Shown in pieces: positions 24,990 through 37,985 of a stretch of 64,000 nucleotides of DNA (position 1 is its first letter; each line of letters begins with the position of its first letter). The translations under genes were made by a program, and so were the position numbers. The DNA comes from Lonicera japonica (Eukaryota > Streptophyta > Magnoliopsida > Dipsacales > Caprifoliaceae), in assembly GCA_021464415.1 (NCBI GenBank), contig JAKCWG010000734.1, forward strand, positions 1 to 64,000, given 5' to 3'. The notes under the pieces were generated by a model. That model was not told where the DNA came from and made no database searches. It was given only the letters and a program-made list of their open reading frames with translations.

Positions 24990-27900
24990 CTGCAACCAGA
25001 AAAGTCCAGTAATGGCAAAGGAACGAAAATCCGAAAATGTCAATATAGGATAAAGAAACATTAGTTCGGTAAGTAATAAACAATGAGAATCCCACGATAA
25101 TGCATTGTCCACTTGAGCTGTGAACCAAACCAGCCATTCAAGATTGGTGCATGGTCATTTATGATCATTATTTATCTCACATTCTGGTCCAACCCAATAA
25201 GATAAAGTCACTTTGAACCCAAGGCCGCACAATTTTGTCGTTATTCCCAAAAGGCCTCTTACAAGTAAGGGTTAAAGACCACAAATATATAGCACATTAG
25301 TTGATCTCACCCCGTTGTGTGGAGCCTGAAAACACCTAATGCAACCACATTGGGCTACATACAATAACCGAGCCACAACTCTATGGTCATCACATCCACT
25401 CCCTTAGGGCTCAACACTAGGATATTCAAGAATGGCCCGCAATTAGTTCAAAATTAAATAAACCAATTTTTGTTGTATTTGAATGCCATTAGCCCATATA
25501 TTTATTGAACTCCACAAAGTAAGGTAACAAGTTATACCCATTTCAAAAGTCACACTTCCCAGTGCTCGGCTAGGCCATAAGGCTTCATCCAGATCTGCTC
25601 AAAAGGTAGACAAATCAAGATTGATTAAATTTTAAAACTTTGACAGTTCTTATTTCTTAAGAACCAAGTTGAACAGCTCAGCTCTTGCTCATTTACAGCC
25701 CTAGCACCACTAATTAGTTTTAGAGTTGAAGCTAACCCCCATAGATGTTTACGGCTCAAGACGCACATGATCCTCAAGAATGTCACTAGTAATCCTAATT
25801 TGTAACCCAAAAAAAAAAAAAAAGAAGAAGAAAAAGGAATAACGCTCTAATTGTCATGTCAACGCATGATCCAGAAAACGCAACTAATATGATCCAAATT
25901 TCAAAAGAGCAAACAAACAGCAAAGTCCAAGCACTACTCATGAACATCCTCTCAACAAAATAACCTAAGGCAGTACGGCTCATTATACCATGCTGGATCC
26001 CTTTCTCCTTCAATGATTATTTTTTTCTATTGAATAATGGTTAAGAGAACAAGGTAAGACCACTATCACCATGAGCCTTTAGCTAATACGAAATATGTAC
26101 AAGAAACAGAGGGGTATGTGCACTAATGCTCTCTGCTGCCAAATAAAAAAGAAACGAAGGAAGACAAGAAAACTGAAAAAGGTAGAAAGAAGAAAGACGA
26201 AGAAAGACAAGAAAACTGAAAAAGGTAGGAAGAAGAACGATGAAGAAAGACGGAAAGAAAGCATAACAAAGGAGGAGGGGAAGGAAAACATGCGTCTCAA
26301 GATTTTCCTTCGCTGCTGCTTCTTTGCCTCTTCAGATTTTATTCGATGTGTTTGTCTTGTGTTAGCATACTAGGGGTTTAACTCCATGTGTATTACCATA
26401 TAAAGTGATTAAAAAATAAATATACAGCCTAATAGGTTTAAAAAAAATCCAACAGCCAAAAGTAAATAAGATCTAAAAATTAGAAGTTAAAGAGAAACAC
26501 GCCCCTTGCCTCGCACTAAAGCCCTAAATGCATGCACCTCTCTTAAACGCATCCAATGCGCAACCCTTGCGTTGCACTGCACCCTGCACCTAGGGTCACT
26601 TTTCACAACTACGCTCACCCCAGACCTTACCCTCAGACTAAAACTAAGTTTATTTACAAAACATATACAGCAAATTTACATTTCTGGAAACCTGGCACTC
26701 AGACATTGCTTGATTTTGTATATTGATTGTCTGAAGAAGTATACGGAACTATAAATTTGGGACATCCTCAAAAGGAAAGCGGGACTACTAATATGAGATG
26801 GGAGGGATGAAGATTTATTACAAAGCACGTGATCAAACATCAACTGTCCACAAACCATGGAATATAAACTCAAAAGTTCTGCTTAATGTCAGTGATTAAT
26901 CCATCGTTACCATCAAAATGTCTCCTATCCCACATTCCAACCAAACCGTCACCAATGACAAAACTCGTCTTTCAACATGTCAGAAACTAAAAACTGCAAG
27001 TTTGTTTGCTTCTTATCTCTTTTCTTTTCTTTTCTTTTCTTTTTAATGACAAGGAACAAGAGTTTATTGCTACAGTAAAACAATGGTAGAACAAGAAGAT
27101 GTCCAAATGCTTTAGATAAGATAGTAATGAACGCTCTTGCTGCTTGATTGAATGTTGTAGTGGGTGCTATTATAACTCCTCTCTAGTTTATCGTGGTGGT
27201 GGGTGTTTTGAGTCCTCTAGTAGGGAAGGGCTTACTAGAGCTTACCTGGTTCGTAGGGAAGGGGTGAGAGTGTCCCATTTGCAGTTTGCTGATAACACAA
27301 TTTTCTTTCTAAACATTCTCCTTAGAAGCTTTGGTCTCATTTTATGAATATTGAAGGTTTTCTACTGTATTTTGGGGCTTAGAACAATTTGGCCAAGAGT
27401 AGTTACACGGGTTATTGTAGACCACCAGAGCAGATTTTGCTTCTCTACATGGGTGTGGGTGGAGCAGTGGCCAATGACATATCTTGATGTTCCTACATGG
27501 ATTTTGCTTCTCTACATGGGTATGGGTGGAGCAGTGGCCAATGACGTATCTTGATGTTCCTTTAGGTGGATCAACAGGGAGTTCCTTTTGGACCCCGTGG
27601 TTGAGAGAGTTTAAAGTCATTTTGAAGGGTGAAGTTTTATTCATCTTAAGAGGTAGGGTTACCTTGATTCAAAGTTGTTTACCAATCATTCCAAATATTA
27701 CTTTCTTTCTTTAGGATACCAGAGGGTATCTCACAAGTTGATTCCAATTTCTTTCCATTGATCATGTGTAGGGTGGGTAATGGTGATAGAGTCAGGATCT
27801 GGGAGGACTGTTGCATGGACAATTATTCCCTTCAAATCTCATTTCCACGTCTACACCATATTTCAACATAACATGATGCCCCTATAACATGTTATTTTCA

Positions 27901-30900
27901 TTGGATGGGGTTTCCATAGCTTTACAATTTTCACTTTATCCTGAGTGAATGATAGGGAGACCGAGGAAGTTATCCAATTACTAAATTATTTGGCTCCTTT
28001 TGTTTCTTTCCTCAGTTAGATTGTTCAATACAGACAGAGTCTTGCAATTATTCGGATCTGTTCTCCTTTAAGTCCTTTTTTCCCTAAACGTATTTAGATT
28101 AATTCACCAGCTAAGGTCCACTTAAAGTTAATGCACTCACATGATCTTCGGTTCTCCACAAGCTCAACACTAATGATCTTTTGAGAATGAGGAGACCCCA
28201 TAAGCCATTGTCTCAGTGTTTTTGCATAATGCGCTGATTTACTGACAAAACATTTGTTTTAACACTATTCGACCTCAAGGAAGCTGTGGATGTGATTCTT
28301 CAAATTCTTGGAGAAGATTTGAGTTTGCACACCTACTATAGAGACTCTATTTCTGCCACCAATGCAACCTAGAATCAGGATGGAGTACATGTGATCAATT
28401 TACGAGCTGTTTAGGTACCAAATGCTGCGTAAGAAAGATCATACCAAGTATAAGGTTCCTTCACATAAGGAATCGGAAAAGAGTGCTATGCTAATTAGCT
28501 TACTTCATTTCGACAGACCACTTTCCAAGTGTTCAACCATGCCACTGCACTAAGACAGTAGGCAGAATGAGACCAAGTGATTGAGTACACTAGGATAAAG
28601 TAAATTTAATTCTTGTCTTTTCTTTTTTCTGTCTTTATTTTTTGAATCACAAGGCATCCAAGCCTCATAGAGCACCTGACTAATCTTCAAGACGATATCA
28701 ATGCTTGACTCTGTGTTGTGAGGTGGCAGGCCCATACCACAAGGCTATCCCCTTCTGGTTATAAACAGAAAAAAGAAAAGAAAGTGGGAATATGTTTAAG
28801 GCCTGTTATTCCATGCTAGTTTATTTTCTTCAATATTTGTTACAATGAAGAACCGGAGGTATTCCATGCTATATTAAACAAACCCAGAGAGAGAGAGAGA
28901 GGCTTGATAATTGGGTGTCATGAAGAAAGTCAGTCAATGAGACCATCCACAGGAATAGGATTGCAAAAAGTTCCAATTCCCCAGAGCTTGGATTCTCGAT
29001 GTGCATCATTTTAGCTTCAAGGTAATGCATTTCTACTAGTTGGTTTGTGAAGGCACAACTCTGTCCCAAAAGTCTCTTTCACCAAGAGATATGACTTCGT
29101 TTATATTGGGTCTGTCATAGCTGAAATTGAGTTCACAGGTGGCGTATTCCACATTCCATCATAATTTTTGGTTTTGTTCAGACAGCTTTTGTTGAAATTC
29201 TTTTGCAAATATATATACATCCGTAGGTACTTAAAACAGGAACACAATAAGTACCTGCAAGGTTTTCTGCGGCAAATCTCAGGCAAACTGCTTTTAACTC
29301 CGTAGCATTATAACGATCAGCGAGAGCTAAGAGCCTCCCAGCAGAGTTGACAGATATATCCTTGCAAAGAAAAGACTCACACAACCGCCTGAGTCTTCCC
29401 AAGTCATACTTGTCAGCTGCTGCTAACAACTTCGCTGTTAATGAGTCAAATACAGAAGAGGGGGGTGCACAAGAAGAAGTAGAAGCCACCAACTCATCTT
29501 CATCAAGAGCATCTCTATATATAAAGTGCAGCATAGCCTGTTCAGATATCAAATAAGAAGGGGAAATTAAGGATTCCATTCCTTAGTTGAATGACAATGA
29601 TAGTGCTTCTTTGCAGAAAAGTGAAAACAAGACGTTCCTTCCTCGTATGATTAGCAGAAGTAAAAGTGTTAAAAAGAAATGAGGGCGTTTTTGAGAAAAA
29701 AATGGACAATGATTGAAAATACTATTAAAAGTTGGAAAAAGAGATCAGCGATTTGATGAAATGTTCTATTACCTGTTTGGATTTTCCATGGACTAAAATT
29801 CTGGGTGATGGCCAGTGAGAAAGAAAAAAAATCCATGGAAAATCAGAGAAAAATGGAGAATGTTTCACCAAATCGCAAATCTCCTTTTGCAACTTATAAA
29901 AATTACTAGTGTTTTCAATCATTTTCCATTTTTTTTATCACACCCCCCAAACTACTGTTCTAATAGAACCAGAAAGACAAACTAGAATGAAAAGAGTTTC
30001 TTTACCTTAAAAACATTGGGTTCCATATCCTTCACAATAATCTCCTGCGCATCAGCAACCCCTTTATCGAAAAATTCAGATCGAAATACATTGGATCGGG
30101 CAGCCAGTACTAACTTATGAGCATTAAATTTTTCGCCACCAATGTTAAAAATAACATCTGAACCTTCCATACTCTCCAATAGCATACCGAAATGCTTTCC
30201 AATATCAGAATCTGGCACCTGAATGGAATGTAATCTTGAACAGTCTATTGCAGAAACCACAACTCCAACAGTACAATTAATTTTCAAGCAATCGTCTTTG
30301 AGATAATCTGAAGTTTCAAGCATAGCTCTTCTGAAAAAACGCTTATATCCCCTAAATAATACCATAAATGAACAAAATTAGCTTCCATCAAACAGGGATG
30401 GAGTGAAGAACTTGTGCTTAAAGGATCGATGTATTAACTAGTCAGTGTGCATGTAAAATTACCCTGATTAGATTTAAAAAAAGAAAAAAGATAAACTTAT
30501 ACACAAGATAGTAAAGGCAACAAAATGCAAGGACATGCAAAAGTAATCTAAATTTTCACTGTTCTTATGTTCATTTTAATTTGGTTCATGGGCCTACTAA
30601 TCAGAGGAATCCAAATCCTTTGGATAGCCTCCAAGAGACTTTACCATCAAATACTTATGGAGTCTTCACAAAGCATATGGCTAAGGGAGGGTATGGTAAA
30701 ACAATGTTTTTCCCACAAGATGCCTAGGACCCATGGCAGTGGAATAGAATTAAGTTTTTGGCCTCCACACAGACATCATTAGTGTTTTCCTTCAATAATC
30801 TGAGTTATTAGCTTGTTCCCTCCATAATCTGATTAGCATTCATTTTCGTTTTCACCTTGTTAAACTTTTCTAATAATGACAGGGAGAGCACTATGCATAT

Positions 30901-33900
30901 TCGATGTTGACCATATACAAGAAATCTTTCTGAAACTGATAGAGAATGTTCTTAGAAGACTAGATTGAGACTGCATTAAATTGAGCGGCTGACGACTGGT
31001 CAGAATATATGATTCTTACTCTTTTTTCTAAGTCAGCTAATTGGTAACACTCAAAAGAGGCTCCTGCGTTGTAGCAACCAAAAGGAGATTACAGCAGAAG
31101 GTTTTGTTCACTAAACGAATCAATGACTAGTACAAAATCACCGATAGCTTTAAGACTAAATTCAAAAACAGTGAGCTAAGTGGCAGTGGATTTCAGAAAA
31201 GCAAAAGGTTTGCAGGGACAGAAAGCTACTTCCGCCATCCAATCGCCTTTGCCATCATCCACATTCACAATGCCACGGATGGTTGAAGGAGAAAAGATCA
31301 GAGTATTTACATATAGATGAAAATCTTTTCTGATAGAAAAAAAATTGCCACGTAGTGCCGTGCCTAAAATTGTTGTCCTCTGATCTTGTACCTTCGCTGA
31401 ACTAAGTAAGGTTATAACTTATAACACCTTATTTTAAAATCTTGTCGACTTATTTGCTAATTGTGATGTCTGATCAAAAAATTTGTTAGTTGTGCTGAAT
31501 TTGAAATTTTTTTCTTTTTTTTAATAAACCCTCCCCATTCCGGGTGAGACTCGAACCCAAGATCACCGAACCTAGGATCTACCGGATCCGGGTCGGCGCC
31601 TTTACCTCTAGGTTAACCCACCTGCTCATGAGAAATTTTAATTAATTATTCTTACCTATATTTCATCGGGAACCATACATATTTATATAAATGATTTTCC
31701 CAGTAACCATAAACAGTTCTTTCTCTGTTTTCTCATCAAACAAACATCCACAGCCTCAAACCTATTCTATTCCCACGACATTAGTTTGGTACAACCAATA
31801 CCATGGAAGTCAATCAATAAATCAGCAACACACTAGAGGAGATAGAAACTGACCTGGAAGGGGCAAAGACAGTCCAAAAACAGGGGCAGCAACAAGGTGA
31901 AGCAAATATTAAATTTGATGGCATCAACCAGAAAAAGTAGAAACAAAGACAACAACAAAGGAGACTGTTCTAGCATAGAAAGACATTCCGAAGACGAAAT
32001 GAATTTCCAAACACACGACAAACCAGTAGCCCAAAAAATCCAAAAAAACTGACTGAGGCAGGGCGTTGCGAAAGATACAACAAATCCTCATTACTAATGC
32101 AATCCTTATTGATAAGTAATAATAATACTATCTATTTATATATAGTATACACAAAATTCTTAATTTCTTCCATGAGGCAAGAGCCTCGAGGTTTTTAATA
32201 GGGTTTAACCACAAATAAGTCTTCCTCCCTTACTTTCTCTCTTTTTTTCTTCCCTTCCTTTCTTATCTTTCTCTTTTTCATCCCTTCCTTTCACATCTCT
32301 TGATCTTCTTCTTTTTTTATTAAATTATTCATTTTCATTGATGTTTCTGTAATATAAGACCAGAAGTAATGCCTGTGACATATTCCCTTCCAAATTGACC
32401 CCAAAAACTACATTCAAACTTTCCCAAGTATGGGTTATCAATTAGGTAAGTATTTATCAATTCAAAATCATGTATGCTACAATTTGCAACGTATATACTC
32501 TGTTATACACTTGTGAGTGCCAGATTTCATTAATTGCACACATACTCTACAATTTTTGTATATACGCATTTTAAAAAAATTATACATGTATATATATTTG
32601 TGAAGATATTAACTAACATACTTATATCGTGCAATTTATATTTTGTAATATACATGCACATTTGTAATACTGTAAACATACAATTATACTTTATACTAAT
32701 AAATTGATCTCGTGATAATTCATTCCTTCTCTGTACTTTTTTTGGCCACACTGTCCTTTCCTGTTGTTCTTTCTAGTGGCTTTTTCTTGTCCCATCCATT
32801 CAGCCCTCTTTCTTGATGATTTGGTGGCTATTTTAATTTTATTTTTCAGTCACTCTCGAACACAACTTTAGCTTTTCAAAATATAGTCGTTAAGAGGTTT
32901 GGGACTAGGTAATTTAGTTGCTAGAAATAGAGGTCTCCTTGGTAAGTGGCTTTGAAGATTCCCATTAGAAACTGAATCATTATGGCACTACATCATTAGA
33001 AGCAAGTATGGGATCCAAATAAATGGGTGAGATGCTAATGAGGGGGGGTTATTACCAAAGTCCATGGAAATTTATTTCTCAAGGCCTTCACTTATTCCTG
33101 CAAAACATCAATTTGGGGTTGGGCAAAGTGGGATAAAATCAGATTTTGCAAAGACTTGTGGGTAGGGGATGCTTTCATTATGGGGTAGGAGTTCAAAAGT
33201 CATCATAAGCAAATATATACAGGCTTTGTAATCTTCTCTTTTGGAATGAATAAAGTCACCCAAATTTCCAGCATATTATGCTTTCTTCTTAAGGTTGGGT
33301 GCGATGCATTCTTAGCCCTAGTTGTGATGCTTAGCCCCTGTTTGGTATCTGTTTTTTTTTTGTTTTTTTCCCCAAATTTTAAAAACTCAACTCAAAATCA
33401 ACTCTACTTTTACACTTCCCAAAATTTATTTCACTTTACTTTCTCTCTCTAAAAAAACTTTTAAAACACCATAACTTTAAATTCAAAAATCAAAATTAAA
33501 TAAAAAATATATATTTAAAACATACTTGTCGAGATTTATAAAATAGGATCCATTTTGACTATTTTTTGAAATTTTTTTATGAAATTTTTTAGTTGGTTGA
33601 AAAAAACTCAAACAAAAACCAAATTCACTTTTCAACAAACTTTTAAATTCTACCAAACACCATACTTTAAAAACTCAACTCAAAACATCTACCAAACAAC
33701 CCCTTAACGTTCTAGTTGTGATCCCTAGAATTTACCAGTGTGATACTAGTGATTTATCTTCTCCATTCTTCTCAATTTTACTTCTTCCTACGGTCCCTAA
33801 TATTACCAAACATTTCCCCTTCTTTTCCTATATCAATTATAATATTAAAATATGGCACCAGCATAATCTCAACCAACTAGCGGCAAGCACCAGCAAGCTA

Positions 33901-36860
33901 ATATATTCGTACCTAACTCTCTGATGCAATTTAGGAGTATGAATTCACATAGTGAGAAGTAAATAAACTTCAGATGCCAAATCACTATACTAGAGTCCTG
34001 CCTTCTTGACAAGTAATTTTCCAGCATGCTCAACAGAATCTATTTCAGTTTAGTACAACTGTACAACTACTCAATTTATTTTTATTTTTTTGTGATAAAA
34101 AAAAGAACTGAAATATTATTAATAAAAATAGATTACAAGGGAAGGGACAAGAAGTTCGCACCAAAGCAAAACATAAAATAACACCACCTAAACCAGTGCC
34201 ATCACAAAAAGCGAGAATCAGAAAATTAAAAAAAATACAAATCTGAGTACAACTACTCATATACAGCACGCTTGCTCCACCAAAAAACAATAATATATAT
34301 ACACATACAAAGAATTTTGAAGGCCTAGAAACATTTGAACTACACTAATATAATATATATATATACATTACAGAAAAACTTTGAGCAATTTCCTACATCA
34401 ACCTTATTATGAGTGACTAATTTAAACAATGTAGTTACCCAAATACGAGCTCATAAAATAAGACTTCTGATAACATAGAGCGTTTATACTTTGCCATCTC
34501 CGCCAAAAACACCAATCAAATCGGAGTTTGGACGTACACCTCCAGACAAAGATAAATTGTTTAGAAATAAGCAATGTAAAACAGCCCAAGCCCATAACAA
34601 GGGAAGGATGGAAGATGACCGACTTTATAAAACATCACTATCAGGCACCTAATTTAAGTTCTGTGATAAATTCGGGCCCCAAAAAACAGCAAGAAAAACA
34701 AAACCTGATAGAACCAGTAGTTTTATTTGAATTTTTTTGGAAGAGTGCAACACTGCAACACCACATCACTTCCTAATATACCACATCTTCATTTATTACT
34801 ACTCAATACCAAAAAAAAGTGCCACAAGTCTGGTTGAGGTATGGTAGTCGTTATATGTTGGTGATACCATTGATGATCATTGGACCACAATGATGCAAAT
34901 GGGATAATGGTGGTCTTAGTGGTTGGTGAAGATGGTAATTGGTGGAGATGTTTTCTGATGACAAAAGTGCAGGGGAGAAATGGGGATGACAGAAAGGAAT
35001 AGGCCAAAAGAGATTAGAGAAATAAGAGACAATCTCTTTGAGATGAGACAACATAAATTTGGTCATTTGTTTCTAACAACTTCGGACCCCAGCTGTGACA
35101 ACTTCAGCAAACCAAAATACAGAGAAAATTGGTCCCTTGGTGCAATCATCATATGGCCACTTGTTGCCAAAAACTGCAAAAACTTATGGCAACTTGTAGC
35201 TGAATATTTACTATTGTCACCGACTGCAAATTGTCATCGAGATATGCTAAGCCTTTGGCAACTTGTCCCAGAAAGTGTATTATTATGACCAACTATACAA
35301 ACTAAGCAATTTATTGCCAAATTATTTCTTTTAAAATTGACGGCAGCAAACCAAAGTAAGTAAAAACGCGACATTCTTTAGCATGGGGATGTTTATTTTA
35401 CAACTCCCATTCAGACTTCAGAGGTGATAAAATTTGTTTGTTTCTTCTATTTTCAGAGATTAATTTTTAATTTTGGGTCTTAATCATTCTGAGGCAGGTA
35501 AAATTATCTCTCAATCTAAACACTTAACACTTGATCACTGATTATTATTATTACACTTTCGCCCTCAACTTAACTCTTCTAGTCATACTTAAAACAAGAG
35601 TAAAATGGTCAAAACAATATGTCTATGTCTATTAAGATAACGAATTCAGATATAAAACATAAAAATTATTTGACTTCAGATTCACTATTCAGACAAAAAA
35701 AATACGTTCACACAAGAGACAAACAATGTGTTTGCTTTGGACCTATTAAGTCTAAATGGCCAAAATTCAGACTTCACACGTGGGTTAAGGTGTTTGTTTT
35801 GGTTAAAAATTCCTATGCAACCTCTTAGTTACTATGTTATGTCATACTTTAAGTCAACTCAAAGTAATATGTTTTCATACTTTAAGTCAACTCAAAGTAA
35901 CATGTGTAACTACTTTAAGTCAACTCAAAGTAATATGTTTAATGTTGACTCAAATATTACATTCACACAAGAGACAAACAAAATTTCAAACTTGAGGCTC
36001 AAGGTGCAATTTTCTTTTTAACCTTTAAATGGTCAATGCTGAATGTTGATCCAAGCTCTGAAAACGCTGTATGTTTTTAATATGAGCCTCCGAATATTAA
36101 GTGTTTGTTTAAATTCAACATTATGCATTCAGTGGGGTTGATACCTCTTAATGTTGAACGCTTAATCATTTAAAAAAAAAATAGACGCTAACCTACTAAT
36201 GATCTAGAAAAAAAAAAAGCTTATTGCACCTCTGAATGTTTAAAAGTCTACCATTAAGCATTAGAGGCAAAATCAAACACCCCTTAGTATCCTCTGAATT
36301 GTTCAGAGGCTCTCCTAATTAACGAAGTCTGAATAGTTATATAACACCACTTTTGTCTTTTGACTATGATTTTGGTCATACATTAAGTCAAAGTAAATAT
36401 GTTTAATGTCAGACTCGGATATTACATTCAGACAAGAAACAAACAAAATTTCAGACTTCAGATTCAGTATTTAGGCAAGATCAAAACCTTACCACATGCT
36501 GCCTCGATACTTCAACGTATACGGACCGCTCTCCAACGACCTATCAAAGTGGCTATGAACCTTGTGCTTCCCCTTCCCACTCTGATCCACCAATGTCAAC
36601 TCGAACAAAGCCCTAACATCCGTCCCCTCGCTCGCCAATGCGATAAACACCGACACGTATGTCGAATTATCCTCAGGATTCTTGCCATCAGGATAGAAAT
36701 ATATAGCCCACTGGTACCCTCCCACCGTGAAATTCTCGCTCGCTATGTGCTTCCCTATCCCCATACCTTTAGCCAGCGAGTAGCCCTCGATTACCAACCG
36801 GTGGGACCCATTAACCGTCTCCGTAACCGATTTCGAACTCGTTGGTGAGGCTTCTGACAT
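24802..36860 (-). CDS. BPM: BTB/POZ and MATH domain protein (BPM family), copy B
   Basis: Read on the minus strand, exons are 36860-36493, 30351-30006, 29537-29255 and 24989-24802, giving 1185 bp and 394 residues. All introns are GT-AG and split the same codons as in copy A. The MATH domain ([13 protein letters not shown]), BTB domain ([12 protein letters not shown]) and basic tail GRRVRQRT are complete. It should act as a CUL3 adaptor like copy A. Differences from copy A are concentrated in the first ten residues, in the BTB stretch around the end of exon 2 ([13 protein letters not shown] versus [13 protein letters not shown]), and in one extra codon in exon 3. Intron 1 is 6.1 kb, intron 2 468 bp, intron 3 4.3 kb. 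It faces copy A tail to tail across 3.8 kb. Nothing shows which copy is expressed. Confidence 0.93.
26140..26260. repeat. Purine-rich tract with internal duplication
   Basis: GACAAGAAAACTGAAAAAGGTAG occurs twice about 60 bp apart within a GAAGA-rich stretch in intron 3 of copy B. The lysine/arginine-rich frame on one strand and phenylalanine/leucine-rich frame on the other are low-complexity artefacts. Confidence 0.6.
27195..27880 (+). pseudogene. LINE (L1-type) reverse-transcriptase remnant in intron 3 of copy B
   Basis: The frame contains [16 protein letters not shown], the plant L1 RT catalytic box with the second Asp of FADD changed to Asn. It is followed by [34 protein letters not shown] and, near 27770, [15 protein letters not shown], all in the usual order. 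Stops and shifts separate them. It lies on the strand opposite to the host gene. A 67-bp tandem duplication (27434-27567) falls inside it. Confidence 0.8.
29255..29537 (-). CDS. BPM: BPM copy B exon 3 (BTB core and BACK start)
   Basis: Minus-strand acceptor is GAACAG|GCTATG, donor GCAG|GTACTT. It carries [34 protein letters not shown] and RFAAENLA. Confidence 0.92.
30006..30351 (-). CDS. BPM: BPM copy B exon 2 (end of MATH, start of BTB)
   Basis: Minus-strand acceptor is ATTTAG|GGGATAT, donor TTTAAG|GTAAAG. Encodes [17 protein letters not shown] at its start and [20 protein letters not shown] near its end. Confidence 0.92.
31511..31631 (-). mobile_element. tRNA-derived SINE in intron 1 of copy B
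   Basis: The minus strand shows TTAACCTAGAGGTAAAGG (A-box-like) and GGGTTCGAGTCTCACC (B-box-like), then a poly-A-rich tail. Short flanks GAAATTTT at 31503-31510 and 31632-31639 may be its target duplication. It is related to the SINE at 16103. Confidence 0.68.
33334..33703. mobile_element. Tourist-like MITE in intron 1 of copy B
   Basis: Ends read GCCCCTGTTTGGTA and TACCAAACAACCCC, flanked by TTA at 33331-33333 and 33704-33706. The 370-bp interior is AT-rich and has AAAACTCAACTCAAAA near both ends. Confidence 0.78.
35419..35652 (-). other. Intron-1 block conserved between the two BPM copies
   Basis: Read on the minus strand, this block aligns with 7735-7953 of copy A, for example TTGTTTTGACC, AGAGTTAAGTTGAGGGC, GAGATAATTTTAC and TTTATCACCTCTG in the same order. 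It may be an ancestral intronic transposon or an intronic regulatory element that survived since the duplication. Confidence 0.6.
35845..35940. repeat. 33-bp tandem repeat, three copies
   Basis: TACTTTAAGTCAACTCAAAG recurs at 35845, 35878 and 35911, exact 33-bp spacing, inside intron 1 of copy B. The 97-residue frame over it is a by-product. Confidence 0.8.
36493..36860 (-). CDS. BPM: BPM copy B exon 1 (most of the MATH domain)
   Basis: ATG is at 36860-36858 and the donor is ATGTG|GTAAGG. Encodes [18 protein letters not shown] through LKYRGSM. The first four residues differ from copy A. Confidence 0.92.
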
Positions 36861-37075
36861 TGATTTTTTTAGGGTTTGAATGGAGCGAAATGACGTGAAA
36901 GATTTAGGGGGATTTTTTAACGGTTGAAGTCGGTTGAGCTGGTGAGAGTGATGACGACAGGGGGAGATTTTGGAAATTGAATCTGATGCAAAATGATTGT
37001 GATGGTGTCGGATTGTGGGGGAGAGAGAAGGGGAAGGGGAATTAGGGTATTGTTTCTCTCTCTATATTGGCCAAA
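36861..37075 (-). promoter_or_regulatory. Leader and proximal promoter of BPM copy B
   Basis: On the minus strand CCAATATAGAGAGAGAAACA leads into ATACCCTAATTCCCC (37042-37050 region) and then a CT-rich leader. The stretch matches the leader of copy A, with one base of the telo-box changed. Confidence 0.45.
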
Positions 37076-37264
37076 TGCTCGTACCCAATTTGTGCAATGA
37101 TATATATATCTTTGATATAAATAATTTTGAAACGTGTGTGAAAAATTCTCAGTTTTTTTTTTGTGAATTAAGGAACTTGTATGCTATTGGGTGATATTTC
37201 TATTTAATACTAGTAATTTCCGTTAAATAAATACTACTTACAAAATGCTAAAAAATAAAAAAAA

Positions 37265-37985
37265 ATAGGGGCAATTAAAAAAAATGACTTATTAGAGAAA
37301 GATTTTCACACTAAGGCCAAGGAATAATTTTTTTTTAAATAAAGGGCCTATTTTTTATTTTATTGACAATATGACATGTGTCTTTTTTTTTCATTATAAA
37401 ATGACATCTCAACCCTTAAAATAAACTAAAAAAATATCAATATGCATTAAAATATGGACTGCAATATGAACTTTGCAGTCTATATTTCAATGCAATATGA
37501 ACTTTGCAGTCCATATTTCACTGCAATGTGAACTTTGCAGTCAATATTTTTAGTGCAAAGTTCATATTGCAGTCCATATTTTACTGCAATGTGAACTTTG
37601 CAGTCCATATTTTTAGTGCAAAGTTCATATTGCAGTACATATTTCACTACAATATGAACTTTGCAGTACATATTTCACTGCAATATGAACTTTGCAGTTC
37701 ATATTTTATTGCAATATGAACTTTGCAGTCCATATTTTTTGTGAAAATTTCATAAAAAGGGGTAATTTAGGTAATACATAACATATTTTTATTAATTAAA
37801 TGATATTTAAATTTATTCAAATACATTCATTTAAAATATAAAACAAAATAAGCCTATTACACTAATTACCAATTAAAAATAGGCCCTTTATTCAAATTAC
37901 CAATTAAAAATAGGCCCTTCATTCAAAAAAATATTATTCATTGGATTTTTGATAAAAATCAATGTATAATAAGCCCTTCTACCTA
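37265..37985. mobile_element. Foldback-like insert carrying a 31-bp array
   Basis: The insert sits within copy 1 of the 440-bp repeat. Its arms are imperfect inverted repeats: AATAAAGGGCCTATTTTT near 37340-37356 versus AAAAATAGGCCCTT(T/C)ATT, present twice near 37875-37920. No transposase is present and target duplications are unclear. Confidence 0.5.
37456..37740. repeat. 31-bp minisatellite with units in both orientations
   Basis: Nine units of about 31 bp built on CTGCAATATGAACTTTGCAGT followed by CCATATTTTA. Seven lie in one direction and two (near 37552 and 37616) are inverted as GTGCAAAGTTCATATTGCAGT. The core is itself a partial palindrome (CTGCAA...TTTGCAG). The protein-like frames on both strands only echo the repeat. 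Confidence 0.85.

Noticed and set aside
26079..26373. Lys/Arg-rich plus frame and Phe/Leu-rich minus frame
   Set aside because: Low-complexity purine tract with an internal duplication; no domain.
36098..36288. Possible small MITE with GTGTTTG(T/A)TT ends in intron 1 of copy B
   Set aside because: The inverted ends align poorly and no target duplication could be fixed.
37480..37719. Repetitive 63- and 71-residue frames on both strands
   Set aside because: Direct read-through of the 31-bp array.
37456..37740. CRISPR-like array
   Set aside because: Units are contiguous without unique spacers, vary in sequence and orientation, and the genome is a plant's.
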